DNA of 40,435 nucleotides from positions 1 to 40,435 of the forward strand of contig DEWK01000022.1 of NCBI GenBank assembly GCA_002363615.1, in the 5' to 3' direction. The DNA comes from Lachnospira sp. UBA3212 (GTDB lineage Bacteria; Bacillota; Clostridia; Lachnospirales; Lachnospiraceae). Shown here in pieces: positions 23,714 through 32,077 of the stretch. Positions within the stretch are counted from its first letter, which is position 1. Each line of letters begins with the position of its first letter. Position numbers and translations under genes: made by a program. Below the pieces are notes generated by a model, which searched no databases, was not told the DNA's origin, and saw only the letters and a list, made by a program, of their open reading frames with translations.

Positions 23714-25630
23714 TTACTTTGAATGATTACGATTTCGTTCACTAAGATAAATAATTAAAACAGAGATATCTGCCGGTGAAACTCCTGAAAGTCTTGATGC
23801 CTGTCCCAAAGAAGCAGGACGTGCAGCTTGGAGTTTTTGTTTTGCCTCGATTCTAAGTCCAGAGATTTCTTCATAGTTAATAGAATCTGGAATCAGACGT
23901 TTTTCTAATTTTTTAAAATGCTCTACCTGTTTCTTTTGACGATCAATATATCCTTCATATTTTATTTCTATATTGATCTGGAAAATGACATCTTCAGGAA
24001 GTGGTTTTCTTTCTAAGTCGAAGCTTTTCAATTTCTCATAGGAAAGTTCCGGACGCCGAATTAACTCGGCCAAATTGCTTCCTGTATGAAGAGGAGAGGA
24101 GTTCATAGAGGCCAACCATTCCTGAACCTTATTATTTGCACCAACGGGGGTATTCTTTAAACGTTCCAATTCATCTTCGATCATTTTCTTCTTCTTAAGA
24201 AGTTTTTGATATCTTTCCTCATCAATCAAACCATATTCATAGCCGATTGGGGTTAATCGAAGGTCTGCATTGTCCTGACGAAGTAAGAGACGGTATTCGG
24301 AACGAGAAGTCATCATACGATAAGGCTCCTTATTCTCTTTGGTTACCAAATCATCAATTAAAACACCAATATAGGCTTGAGAACGATCTAAAATCATAGG
24401 AGATAAACCAAGAACTTCTCTGGCCGCATTGACACCGGCTACAAATCCCTGAACCGCTGCTTCCTCATAACCTGATGAACCATTAAACTGTCCGCCGGAA
24501 AAGAGTCCCCTAATTTTTTTAAATTCCAAACTTTGCTTTAACTGTCTTGCATCGATGCAATCATATTCAATGGCATAAGCATTACGAACAATCTTTACAT
24601 TCTCTAAACCGGGAACCGTGCGATACATAGCATACTGAACATCTTCCGGAAGTGAAGAGGACATACCACCTAAATACATCTCATTGGTATAAAGTCCTTC
24701 CGGCTCAATAAATACCTGATGCCTGTCACGATCCTTGAAACGCATTACTTTATCTTCAATGGAAGGGCAGTATCTAGGACCAACACCTTCAATCATTCCG
24801 GAATAAAGGGGAGAGCGATCAATATTATCACGAATAATCTTATGGGTTTCCTCATTGGTATAGGTTAACCAGCAGCTTTCCTGTTCCTTTTGAATAGAAT
24901 CTGGATCTGTGGTAAAGGAAAATGGAACCACCCGCTTATCTCCAAACTGTTCCTCCATTTTAGAAAAATCAATCGAACGTTTATCTGCTCTGGCTGGAGT
25001 ACCGGTTTTAAATCGATACATGGTAATACCTAATTCCTTTAAGGAATCTGTTAAGTGATTTGCTGCCTGCAGTCCATTGGGACCCGTAGGATTTTTTACA
25101 TCTCCATAAATACAACATGCCCGCAAATAAGTTCCTGTACATAAGACCACAGCCTTACAATGATAAATAGCACCGGAATAGGTAACGGCACCAATAATCT
25201 CCTTTTCTACCATTCCAGAAGGATCTGTTACCTCTTTTGTTAATAACTTAGCGATTTCTCCCTGACGAATAGTGAGATGATCTGTATTTTCTAAGGTTCT
25301 TCTCATCTCCCGGGTATAATTTTGCTTATCCGCCTGGGCTCTAAGAGAATGAACCGCTGGACCCTTAGAGGCATTCAACATCTTAGATTGAATAAAGGTT
25401 TTATCAATATTTTTTCCCATCTCTCCACCCAGGGCATCTAATTCTCTTACTAAATGTCCTTTGGAGGATCCTCCCACATTGGGATTACATGGCATTAGAG
25501 CAATGGAATCTACAGAAACCGTAAACATAATGGTGGATAAACCAAGTCTTGCACTGGCAAGAGCTGCCTCACATCCGGCATGTCCGGCTCCAACCACTAA
25601 GACATCATAATTTTCTTCTAAAACTGGCAT
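23714..25630 (-). CDS. mnmG: tRNA uridine-5-carboxymethylaminomethyl(34) synthase, MnmG (GidA) subunit
   Basis: Flavoprotein half of the MnmE-MnmG complex, which modifies U34 of certain tRNAs. The FAD-binding start VLVVGAGHAGCEAALASARLG is clear in its Rossmann motif (GAGHAG). Family signatures follow: NPNVGGSSKGHLVRE, and GLFSGGQFNGSSGYEEAA. The C-terminal helical region (~550-638) binds MnmE. Length of 638 residues is standard. AAGGAAG precedes the ATG. It follows mnmE by 18 bases and precedes rsmG by 10, so all three are cotranscribed. Confidence 0.97.
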   Translation of the reverse strand: MPVLEENYDVLVVGAGHAGCEAALASARLGLSTIMFTVSVDSIALMPCNPNVGGSSKGHLVRELDALGGEMGKNIDKTFIQSKMLNASKGPAVHSLRAQADKQNYTREMRRTLENTDHLTIRQGEIAKLLTKEVTDPSGMVEKEIIGAVTYSGAIYHCKAVVLCTGTYLRACCIYGDVKNPTGPNGLQAANHLTDSLKELGITMYRFKTGTPARADKRSIDFSKMEEQFGDKRVVPFSFTTDPDSIQKEQESCWLTYTNEETHKIIRDNIDRSPLYSGMIEGVGPRYCPSIEDKVMRFKDRDRHQVFIEPEGLYTNEMYLGGMSSSLPEDVQYAMYRTVPGLENVKIVRNAYAIEYDCIDARQLKQSLEFKKIRGLFSGGQFNGSSGYEEAAVQGFVAGVNAAREVLGLSPMILDRSQAYIGVLIDDLVTKENKEPYRMMTSRSEYRLLLRQDNADLRLTPIGYEYGLIDEERYQKLLKKKKMIEDELERLKNTPVGANNKVQEWLASMNSSPLHTGSNLAELIRRPELSYEKLKSFDLERKPLPEDVIFQINIEIKYEGYIDRQKKQVEHFKKLEKRLIPDSINYEEISGLRIEAKQKLQAARPASLGQASRLSGVSPADISVLIIYLSERNRNHSK

Positions 25631-25648
25631 GACAGTCTTCCTTCTTTC

Positions 25649-27022
25649 TTATTTTCCCATACAGAATTTTGCAAAAATTTCTTTCACAACATCTTCTTCT
25701 AATGATTCTCCAATCACCTTTCCCAGACTCTCATAACAATCTGTCAGGTCAATGGAATAGAAGTCTTCCGGCATTTGATTTTTTACACTTTCTTCTACCA
25801 ATTTCAAACTCTCATAAGCATCCTTAATACAGGTCTTCTGTCTGGCATTGGTAATATAAATCTGTGAATTAAAGTGAATCTGATCCTGATAAAAGAGTCT
25901 CTTGATTTCCTCTGTTAATTCCTCCAGTCCAATCTGGTTCTTGGCAGAAATCGAAATTACAGTCTTATTAGGAATCAGTTCCTGTAAATCTTCTAAACTG
26001 GTTTTCTTCTCCAAGTCTGATTTATTTAATAAAACAATCATCTGGCGGTCCTTCAAAGAAGACACAATCTGCTTATCATTTTCATCTATTTTCTTAGAAC
26101 TGTCAACCACATAAATGATTAAATCTGCCTGATTTGCCTGTTCATAGGCTCTTTGTACACCAATTTTCTCGATTTCATTATCCGTTTGGCGAATTCCAGC
26201 AGTATCAATAATATTTAAGGTGATACCAGATAAATTGATCTTTTCCTCTAGGGTATCTCTGGTAGTTCCTTCAATATCAGAAACTATGGCCCTTTCCTTT
26301 CCCACAAGCAGGTTTAAGAGAGAAGATTTACCGGCATTCGGTTTTCCAAGAATCACGGTCTTTACGCCTTCCGAGCGAATCCGACCATTTTCAAAGTTGT
26401 CCATTAATTTTTTAAACTCACCCTCTAACTTTAAAATCAAAGCTTCCATTTTCTCTTGGAAACCATCTAGGCTAATATGCTCCGGATCATCTAAAGCCGC
26501 CTCAATATAAGCAATCTTTTCTAGAAGCTCCTGACGCATTTCTTTAATTTTATTTAAAATGACACCATGTAAGGAATGCATGGAGGCCTCAAGGGCAAAA
26601 TCATTTTCCGCTTCTATTACTCCCATAACCGCTTCTGCCTGGGACAAGTCAATACGACCATTTAAAAAGGCTCTTTTGGTAAATTCTCCAGGTTCTGCCG
26701 CGCGGGCTCCATGGGATAAGATCGTATCAAGAACCCTTTGGGTAACCACAGCGCCACCATGACAGTTCACCTCTACCACATCTTCGGTGGTATAGGAATG
26801 AGGACCGCGCATTACTGACACCAAGACTTCATCAATTTCTTTTTCCTCATCAAAAATTCTTCCATAATGAATGGTATGGCTCCTTGCATCCTTTAATTTT
26901 ATTTTCCCCTGAAATATACGATCAGCAATTGGAATTGCTTCCTCACCACTGATACGAATAATAGAGATTCCTTCATTACTTACAGCAGTAGCGATTGCTG
27001 CGATTGTTTCTCTGATTTCCAT
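25649..27022 (-). CDS. mnmE: tRNA modification GTPase MnmE (TrmE)
   Basis: GTPase partner of MnmG. The N-terminal tetrahydrofolate-binding domain starts ETIAAIATAVSNEGISIIR. The G domain has G1 GKPNAGKSSLLN, G2 EGTTRD, G3 DTAGI, and G4 LNKSDL. The C-terminus ends CMGK, a form of the C-x-G-K motif that contacts folate. I chose the ATG at 27022, with AGGA eight bases upstream; GTG at 27037 would include that site. Length of 457 residues is normal. A hairpin-forming intercistronic stretch separates it from jag. Confidence 0.97.
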   Translation of the reverse strand: MEIRETIAAIATAVSNEGISIIRISGEEAIPIADRIFQGKIKLKDARSHTIHYGRIFDEEKEIDEVLVSVMRGPHSYTTEDVVEVNCHGGAVVTQRVLDTILSHGARAAEPGEFTKRAFLNGRIDLSQAEAVMGVIEAENDFALEASMHSLHGVILNKIKEMRQELLEKIAYIEAALDDPEHISLDGFQEKMEALILKLEGEFKKLMDNFENGRIRSEGVKTVILGKPNAGKSSLLNLLVGKERAIVSDIEGTTRDTLEEKINLSGITLNIIDTAGIRQTDNEIEKIGVQRAYEQANQADLIIYVVDSSKKIDENDKQIVSSLKDRQMIVLLNKSDLEKKTSLEDLQELIPNKTVISISAKNQIGLEELTEEIKRLFYQDQIHFNSQIYITNARQKTCIKDAYESLKLVEESVKNQMPEDFYSIDLTDCYESLGKVIGESLEEDVVKEIFAKFCMGK

Positions 27023-27046
27023 TTGTTTTTTCCTCACATAAAGTTA

Positions 27047-27083
27047 CAGCGAATCACAAGTTTATGAAACTTATCATTCGCTG
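27047..27083. repeat. Inverted repeat in the jag-mnmE gap
   Basis: Outer arms CAGCGAAT / ATTCGCTG and inner arms AGTTT / AAACT form a long interrupted hairpin. No T-run follows on the minus strand, so it is more likely an mRNA processing or stability element than a terminator. It lies in the longest gap (about 84 bases) in the rnpA-to-rsmG block. Confidence 0.55.
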
Positions 27084-27106
27084 CACTAAAGTCTTATCTG
27101 TTTGTT

Positions 27107-27736
27107 TTACGCTCTTTTAAAAGAAACCACAACATATCTGTTTGGATCTTCCCCTTGACTAAAAGTCTTTACTCTTGGGTCATCCTGCAAAGCTGAGTGG
27201 ATGATTCTTCTTTCATAAGGATTCATAGGCTCAAGATTCACGGAACGTCTTGTCTTCTTTACCTTACTTGCAATATTTTTTGCAAGATTCTCAAGAGTAG
27301 CCTTTCTTCTCTCACGATAATTCTCGGTATCTAACTTCACTCTGAAATAAATATCAGAAGTCTTATTAATCATAAGAGAAGTTAAGTACTGAAGGGAATC
27401 TAAGGTCTGACCTCTTTTTCCAATCAGAATTCCCATATCATCTCCAAGCAGATCTACATAAATGGTCTTTTCAGCCTCATCAATACGAATCTCTGTCTTA
27501 ATCATAAGACCCATAGCCTTACAAACCTTTACTAAAAATTCATCAATGCTTTCTTCTAAAGATACTTCCTTCTTCTTAGCCCTAATGATAGCAGGCTTAC
27601 TACCAAGTCCAAATAGACCTGTACTTCCGCGATCTACAATCTCATATTCCATCTGATCGCTAGTAGTTCCAAGTTCGATGGTGGCGTTTGTAATCGCCTC
27701 CTCAACTGTCTTTCCAGAAACTTCAATTTCTTTCAT
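27107..27736 (-). CDS. jag: RNA-binding protein Jag (KhpB/EloR)
   Basis: Jag/KhpB binds RNA, in streptococci together with KhpA, and influences cell elongation and division. Domains: N-terminal Jag_N (~1-50, MKEIEVSGKTVEEAITNA), a KH domain with MGILIGKRGQTLDSLQYL, and a C-terminal R3H domain with MNPYERRIIHSALQDD. Length of 209 residues is normal. AGGAGG lies six bases before the chosen ATG at 27736. It follows yidC by 10 bases, a very conserved neighbour pair. Confidence 0.95.
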   Translation of the reverse strand: MKEIEVSGKTVEEAITNATIELGTTSDQMEYEIVDRGSTGLFGLGSKPAIIRAKKKEVSLEESIDEFLVKVCKAMGLMIKTEIRIDEAEKTIYVDLLGDDMGILIGKRGQTLDSLQYLTSLMINKTSDIYFRVKLDTENYRERRKATLENLAKNIASKVKKTRRSVNLEPMNPYERRIIHSALQDDPRVKTFSQGEDPNRYVVVSFKRA

Positions 27737-27746
27737 GAAATTCCTC

Positions 27747-28988
27747 CTATTTCTTATTACGCTCATTAAATTCCTTCACCATATTCGCCTTAGAAGCGAT
27801 GCTTCCAGAATTTTTCTCACTATTATTATAATACTTCGATGAATCAATGTCTTTAATATTTTGATTCTTTTTCTTCATTGAATCATTCTTGCTGGAAGTT
27901 TCTTCTGAAGAATTCATCTTCCTGGTATTATAATTTGCAGCATCCGTGATTTTATTTGGTGGTAATCCCATCTTCTCACGTTTTTTGTTTGCTTTTTCAA
28001 TATTCTTGGCAATAATGTCATTCACATCAATCTTTTTAAAATAAGCATTGATAATGAACTGAGAAACGATTGACATAACACTACTCATTACCCAGTAAAT
28101 ACCAACACCGATTTGAAGAGTGAAACAAAGCACACCGGAAAAGATTGGCATAATGTTGTTCATCATCTTCATAGAGCTATTCATTGGATTATCATCGGCA
28201 ATGGCTGAGTCATTACTTAAAGTAATAATACGAGTGCTTAACCACTGGAATACCATAGCAAGGATTGGAATAAGAATTGCAAATCCCATAACCTTTGATG
28301 GGGTAGAAGCAAGGTTCAATCCTAAAAAACTATTGGTATCAATAATCTTGTCAATCACTGTTCCAGCTGCATCGGATACATGAAACTGTTTTTGAAATTT
28401 CTCCCATACACTAGAATCAAACTTTGACATAGCATCAATCAACCAGGTTTCATTATTTCCACCTTTTGCTTTTACATAGGTGATTTTATTAGCCTTTAAA
28501 AAGCTTTCAATTTCACTAAACTTCTTTAATCCAGCATCCTTTACTACACTCTTATACATGTAGTAAACCTTATCGATATAACCAGGAATACTGTACATGA
28601 CACGATACAATGCAAAAAGAATTGGCATCTGAATTAATAAGACACCACAGGAACCGGTAGGAGAAACACCATACTTCTCATATACCATCTTTGTTTCTTC
28701 CTGCATCTTCATCATAGAATCCTGATCTTTTCTATTCTGGTATTTCTTTTGGATGGCCTGAAGTTCAGGATTCATAATCGCAGTTACCTTTGTAAACCTC
28801 TGCTGACGAATCATCAAAGGTAATAAAAGTAATCGAATGACAATAGTAAATAAAATGATTGCACCTGCAACGTTTGGAATTCCAATCTTATCTAAGAGAT
28901 TGTAAATTGCATCTATGACAAATCCTAAAAGCTTTGCAATAGGTCCAAGGATGCTGCCACTATATTGTGTTGCAACTAAATTTAACAC
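27747..28988 (-). CDS. yidC: Membrane protein insertase YidC/Oxa1 (SpoIIIJ type)
   Basis: Inserts proteins into the cytoplasmic membrane, alone or with Sec. It has about five membrane helices, including one near residue 40 (AGAIILFTIVIRLLLLPLMI), where a conserved Arg lies in the hydrophilic groove, and GVLLIQMPILFALYRVMY later. The start is GTG at 28988 with GGAG seven or eight bases upstream; the overlapping ATG is out of frame. It lacks the lipoprotein signal of many Bacillus forms. The C-terminal ~100 residues are lysine- and asparagine-rich, longer than usual, and probably contact the ribosome. It is encoded between yidD and jag. Confidence 0.95.
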   Translation of the reverse strand: MLNLVATQYSGSILGPIAKLLGFVIDAIYNLLDKIGIPNVAGAIILFTIVIRLLLLPLMIRQQRFTKVTAIMNPELQAIQKKYQNRKDQDSMMKMQEETKMVYEKYGVSPTGSCGVLLIQMPILFALYRVMYSIPGYIDKVYYMYKSVVKDAGLKKFSEIESFLKANKITYVKAKGGNNETWLIDAMSKFDSSVWEKFQKQFHVSDAAGTVIDKIIDTNSFLGLNLASTPSKVMGFAILIPILAMVFQWLSTRIITLSNDSAIADDNPMNSSMKMMNNIMPIFSGVLCFTLQIGVGIYWVMSSVMSIVSQFIINAYFKKIDVNDIIAKNIEKANKKREKMGLPPNKITDAANYNTRKMNSSEETSSKNDSMKKKNQNIKDIDSSKYYNNSEKNSGSIASKANMVKEFNERNKK

Positions 28989-29014
28989 GATTAATCTCCA
29001 TTCTGTTATACATA

Positions 29015-29248
29015 TTATTTTCGTGGGACCGGATCAAATCCACCCTTTGAAAATGGATGACAGCGTAAAATTCTTTTTACAGCCAGAAAGCCTCCACGAA
29101 AAGGTCCGTACACTTCAATTGCTTCTATAGCATAAGCGGAACAAGTTGGAAAATAACGGCAGTGGGTGTACTTTTTCATTGGTGACAAAGATCGCTGATA
29201 AAAGCAAATCATAGAAATCATTCCTTTTTTTAAGAATGAGAATCGCAA
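29015..29248 (-). CDS. yidD: Membrane protein insertion efficiency factor YidD
   Basis: A small protein that assists YidC-dependent insertion. The conserved core is unmistakable: FYQRSLSPMKKYTHCRYFPT, then CSAYAIEAIEVYGPFRGG and RILRCHPFSKGGFDPVP. The start is uncertain. TTG at 29248 has AAGGTGGTGG before it and gives 77 residues with a 12-base gap to rnpA; ATG codons at 29221 and 29212 are possible shorter starts. It sits between rnpA and yidC as in most bacteria. Confidence 0.93.
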   Translation of the reverse strand: MRFSFLKKGMISMICFYQRSLSPMKKYTHCRYFPTCSAYAIEAIEVYGPFRGGFLAVKRILRCHPFSKGGFDPVPRK

Positions 29249-29260
29249 TGAACCACCACC

Positions 29261-29596
29261 TTACTGTTCCTCTAAAATCTTATGCCTACTTGCAAGCTCC
29301 ATAAAAGCCTGCTCTGCCTCCTTGTAGGAAATGTCCTTGGCATTCACCCGGACAATTACTACGATGTTCAAACCACTATTGAACATCTTTTCGTTTAGAC
29401 GAAATACCTCCCTAAGCAATCTTGTCAGGTGATGTCTTACCACACTATTACCTACTTTTTTACTGACAGAAATGCCAAGTTTTTTATTCTCATCCTCCCG
29501 AGGACAAACATACATAACAAAGTATTTGTTTGCCAGGGATTTTCCGTGGTGATAAACCTCCTGAAAATCCCGATTTGATTTTAAAGAATTCTTCAT
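29261..29596 (-). CDS. rnpA: Ribonuclease P protein component
   Basis: Protein subunit of RNase P, which trims tRNA 5' ends. Features: N-terminal SLKSNRDFQEVYHHGKS, KLGISVSKKVGNSVVR, and the helix LLREVFRLN. The usual RNR motif (RNRxKRxxRE) reads RHHLTRLLRE here, with the Asn and a following Arg replaced by His. Length of 111 residues is typical. It follows rpmH by about 87 bases, which include a terminator hairpin, so expression probably depends on read-through or lies under a promoter I cannot define. Confidence 0.95.
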   Translation of the reverse strand: MKNSLKSNRDFQEVYHHGKSLANKYFVMYVCPREDENKKLGISVSKKVGNSVVRHHLTRLLREVFRLNEKMFNSGLNIVVIVRVNAKDISYKEAEQAFMELASRHKILEEQ

Positions 29597-29659
29597 GTCC
29601 TTTCATCTTCCCTTCTTTTATCAGGGTTGAAATAGGAAAAACCTCCCATACATCAAGAT

Positions 29660-29684
29660 AAAAAAAGGTCACATTTCTGTGACC
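29660..29684 (-). terminator. Terminator or attenuator after rpmH
   Basis: Perfect 7-bp stem GGTCACA / TGTGACC with a GAAA loop on the minus strand, followed by seven Ts. The stem reaches the rpmH TAG stop. It should lower transcription of rnpA-yidD-yidC relative to L34. Confidence 0.87.
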
Positions 29685-29818
29685 TAGGCTGATAACTTCT
29701 TTCTTCCCTTTGCTCTTCTAGCTGCTAAAACCTTACGGCCACCTGCAGTACTCATTCTTGCTCTAAATCCATGAACCTTAGCTCTTGATCTCTTCTTTGG
29801 CTGGAATGTCATCTTCAT
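29684..29818 (-). CDS. rpmH: 50S ribosomal protein L34
   Basis: A 44-residue basic ribosomal protein read directly from the minus strand. It starts MKMTFQPKKRSRAKVHGFRA, contains the family core RMSTAGGRKVLAARRAKGR and ends KKLSA-stop (TAG). GGAGG lies about ten bases before the ATG, and a strong promoter lies 40 bases upstream. It is first of the rpmH-rnpA-yidD-yidC-jag-mnmE-mnmG-rsmG series next to oriC. Confidence 0.97.
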   Translation of the reverse strand: MKMTFQPKKRSRAKVHGFRARMSTAGGRKVLAARRAKGRKKLSA

Positions 29819-29857
29819 ATTGTATACACCTCCTTTGCTCGGTAAAACACCATTCCG

Positions 29858-29886
29858 ATTATATTTGAAAATTAACTTATCGTCAA
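29858..29886 (-). promoter_or_regulatory. SigA-type promoter of rpmH
   Basis: TTGACG (29886-29881), 17-base spacer, TATAAT (29863-29858) on the minus strand. Confidence 0.87.
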
Positions 29887-29931
29887 GGGCTTTTTTTTCC
29901 TAAATTCCTTATAAAATCCCTTTTCCATAGA

Positions 29932-30123
29932 CTTTCCACAAGATTTTGTTTTACCCAATCCTAAAACCCCTAAATAAATAGGGGAGAATTCTTAGATTTC
30001 CTCTTTTTTTCCACAAAATGTGAATAAACACTTCCAAATTACCCTCATTTTCACTGAAAATGAGGCTTCAAATTTTTTCTTTCCACAATTTTAAGTTTTT
30101 TCCACATGCTTTTTAGTGGATAA
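29932..30123. other. Upstream half of oriC (DnaA-box cluster)
   Basis: Between rpmH and dnaA lies a 619-base gene-free region. It holds six DnaA-box-like 9-mers: CTTTCCACA at 29932-29940 and 30079-30087, TTTTCCACA at 30007-30015 and 30098-30106, TTATTCACA at 30019-30027 (minus), and TTATCCACT at 30115-30123 (minus). Only TTATTCACA fully matches TTATNCACA; the others differ by one or two bases. A CCCCTA / TAGGGG hairpin lies at about 29967-29984. This matches the incA/B side of a Firmicute bipartite origin. Bases 30124-30320 show no other clear feature. Confidence 0.82.
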
Positions 30124-30321
30124 CTAGTTGAAAAAGAAAGGATAAAGTGGGATAAAATTTTAAAATCCCAATAAATAGGCCTTTTTAACTGCGAAAAACT
30201 CTTTTTGGGGTTTTCTCCCATGATTAAGAAAAACACGGTATGAGTTGCTATTTTGGGGAAAATAAGGTAAAATATGAAAGTGTGTGAGTCTCACTATTTT
30301 TTTGAAACAATTATTTTTTTC

Positions 30322-30351
30322 TTGATAAAAAATTGAATTTCTTCCTATTAT
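30322..30351 (+). promoter_or_regulatory. Probable promoter of dnaA
   Basis: TTGATA (30322-30327), 18-base spacer, TATTAT (30346-30351), about 87 bases before the dnaA ATG. Confidence 0.6.
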
Positions 30352-30437
30352 AAATAACGAAGTTTTTCAATCTTTTGTTATGAGAAAAATTGTAAGAAAA
30401 TCAAAGATGTAATTGAAGATTTAGAAAGAGGAAACAA

Positions 30438-31793
30438 ATGAACGAAGAATTGCAAAAACTGATTGATCATTGGCCTACCATTATCCAAATCACCAAGATT
30501 AATCATACAATGTCTGAACATAGTTTTAATATTTGGATTAGTCCATTAAAAATCATGGATTTAATTGATAATACTCTTTATCTTACTTTTAATAATTCCA
30601 TGGGAGCAGATTTTATTAATAAGAGATATAAGTCTTACTTAGAAAATTCCATCTATGAGGTTTTGAAAGTAAATTATGAGGTTGTGATTGCAGAAGAAAA
30701 GAACTATCAGGAAATTCAAAAATCCCTGGCAATCGAAAAGAAGGAATCTGAAAAAATCAAGGAATTACTTCAGGCTTCCAACCTTAATTCTAAATATACC
30801 TTTGATAAATTTGTAATCGGTGACTGTAACAGTTTTGCCGTGGCAACAGCTAAGCAGATTGCATCAAATCCCGGCTCTACCAATCCATTTTTCTTACATG
30901 GTGGTGCAGGACTTGGAAAGACTCATTTGATTCAAGCCATTGGAATCCACATATTAAACACCAATCCAAAGGCGAATGTTTTATATTGTACCAGTGAGAC
31001 CTTTACCAATGAATTGATTGAAGCCATTCGTACGAATAAGCAGCCGGCATTTCGTGCAAAGTATCGTAACATTGACTGCTTAATTATTGATGATATTCAG
31101 TTCTTATTAGATAAGGAAAAAGTTCAGGAGGAATTCTTTAATACCTTTAATGCCTTAAACGGAGATAACAAGCAGATTATTATTTCTTCAGATAAGCCTC
31201 CAAAAGACATGATTGGATTAGAAGAGCGAATCTCTACTCGTTTTGAAAATGGTATTACCTTAGATATCACCGCTCCTGATTATGAAACCCGTATGGCAAT
31301 CTTAAAGAACAAGTGTGATGAGAATGGAATCACCTTTGAGAATGATGTTTTAGATTACATTGCTATTAATATTACTTCTAATATTCGTTCCTTAGAGGGA
31401 GCTTTGAATAAGATTACGATTTGGACAAAGTTCTCCGGTGAAAAGATGGATTTAGAACATGCAAAAAGTATCTTAGATGATATCATTTCACCAACTAAAC
31501 CAAAGGAGATTACCTTAGATAATATCCTTGAAACCGTGGCAGACCATTATGGTATCACCTTAGATCAGATTAGTTCCAAGGGACGTGCCAAGGATTTAGT
31601 TCATGCCAGACATGTCTATATGTATATTGCAAGGACCCTTACCACCCATGGATATAAAGACATTGGACGATTCTCAGGTTTGGATCATTCCACTGTAAAA
31701 CATGGAATTGATAAGATTACCAATGAATTAAAGACCGATCAGTCTTTGAATAATGAAATTGAAGTAATTAAGAATAAGCTTTCCCCAAGTTAA
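30438..31793 (+). CDS. dnaA: Chromosomal replication initiator DnaA
   Basis: Opens oriC and recruits the helicase. Domain I is ~1-85 (FNIWISPLKIMD), then a short linker. Domain III is the AAA+ core with Walker A GGAGLGKTHLIQAIG, Walker B LIIDDIQFL, and the arginine-finger region GLEERISTRFENG. Domain IV binds DNA boxes with ARHVYMYIARTLT and GLDHSTVKHGIDKI. Length of 451 residues is normal. AGAGGA precedes the ATG. DnaA-box-like sites flank it on both sides, so both control of its own gene and origin firing occur here. Confidence 0.98.
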   Translation: MNEELQKLIDHWPTIIQITKINHTMSEHSFNIWISPLKIMDLIDNTLYLTFNNSMGADFINKRYKSYLENSIYEVLKVNYEVVIAEEKNYQEIQKSLAIEKKESEKIKELLQASNLNSKYTFDKFVIGDCNSFAVATAKQIASNPGSTNPFFLHGGAGLGKTHLIQAIGIHILNTNPKANVLYCTSETFTNELIEAIRTNKQPAFRAKYRNIDCLIIDDIQFLLDKEKVQEEFFNTFNALNGDNKQIIISSDKPPKDMIGLEERISTRFENGITLDITAPDYETRMAILKNKCDENGITFENDVLDYIAINITSNIRSLEGALNKITIWTKFSGEKMDLEHAKSILDDIISPTKPKEITLDNILETVADHYGITLDQISSKGRAKDLVHARHVYMYIARTLTTHGYKDIGRFSGLDHSTVKHGIDKITNELKTDQSLNNEIEVIKNKLSPS

Positions 31794-31794
31794 T

Positions 31795-31803
31795 TGTGTA
31801 TAA
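31795..31803 (-). promoter_or_regulatory. DnaA box downstream of dnaA
   Basis: TTATACACA on the minus strand, a full match to TTATNCACA, starting two bases after the dnaA stop. Confidence 0.75.
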
Positions 31804-31980
31804 GTCTGGGATATCTAGGGGATAGCCTTTGATAATGACTTTTAAAGGCATCTGCCAAGATAATTTTTATAAAATACTATTTTTGAAAAAATGAGGGCGA
31901 ATTTGGAAAAAAATTTTGTTTTCGTAATTTCTATCACAATGGATGAAACCAGTAACAACGTAGGTTTTAGGACTTATTAA

Positions 31981-32030
31981 ACTTTCCACCATACCTACTA
32001 CAACTACAACTAATTAATATTATATATATA
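31981..32030. other. Downstream half of oriC: DnaA-trio-like track and AT-rich unwinding element
   Basis: In the 284-base dnaA-dnaN gap, a DnaA-box-like CTTTCCACC (31982-31990) is followed by CTACTACAACTACAACTA (31995-32012), six triplets of which four are CTA. The other strand reads TAG repeats. An AT-only stretch follows (32011-32030). The order box, trio, AT-rich DNA toward dnaN is the same as the Bacillus subtilis basal unwinding system. Bases 31804-31980 show no other clear element. Confidence 0.72.
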
Positions 32031-32055
32031 TCTATGACGCAGCCGCGTGGATAGA
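32031..32055 (+). other. Hairpin in the dnaN leader
   Basis: TCTAT-G-ACGC-AGCC-GCGT-GG-ATAGA folds into an interrupted stem 22 bases before the dnaN ATG. It is unusually GC-rich for this gap. It may affect dnaN translation or mark the border of the unwinding region. Confidence 0.45.
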
Positions 32056-32077
32056 TTTTGAAAGGAGTATTCACAAG

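Noticed and set aside
31810..31860. Terminator after dnaA (GCCTTT ... AAAGGC)
   Set aside because: The stem has a 13-base loop and no T-run; dnaA and dnaN are probably at least partly cotranscribed.
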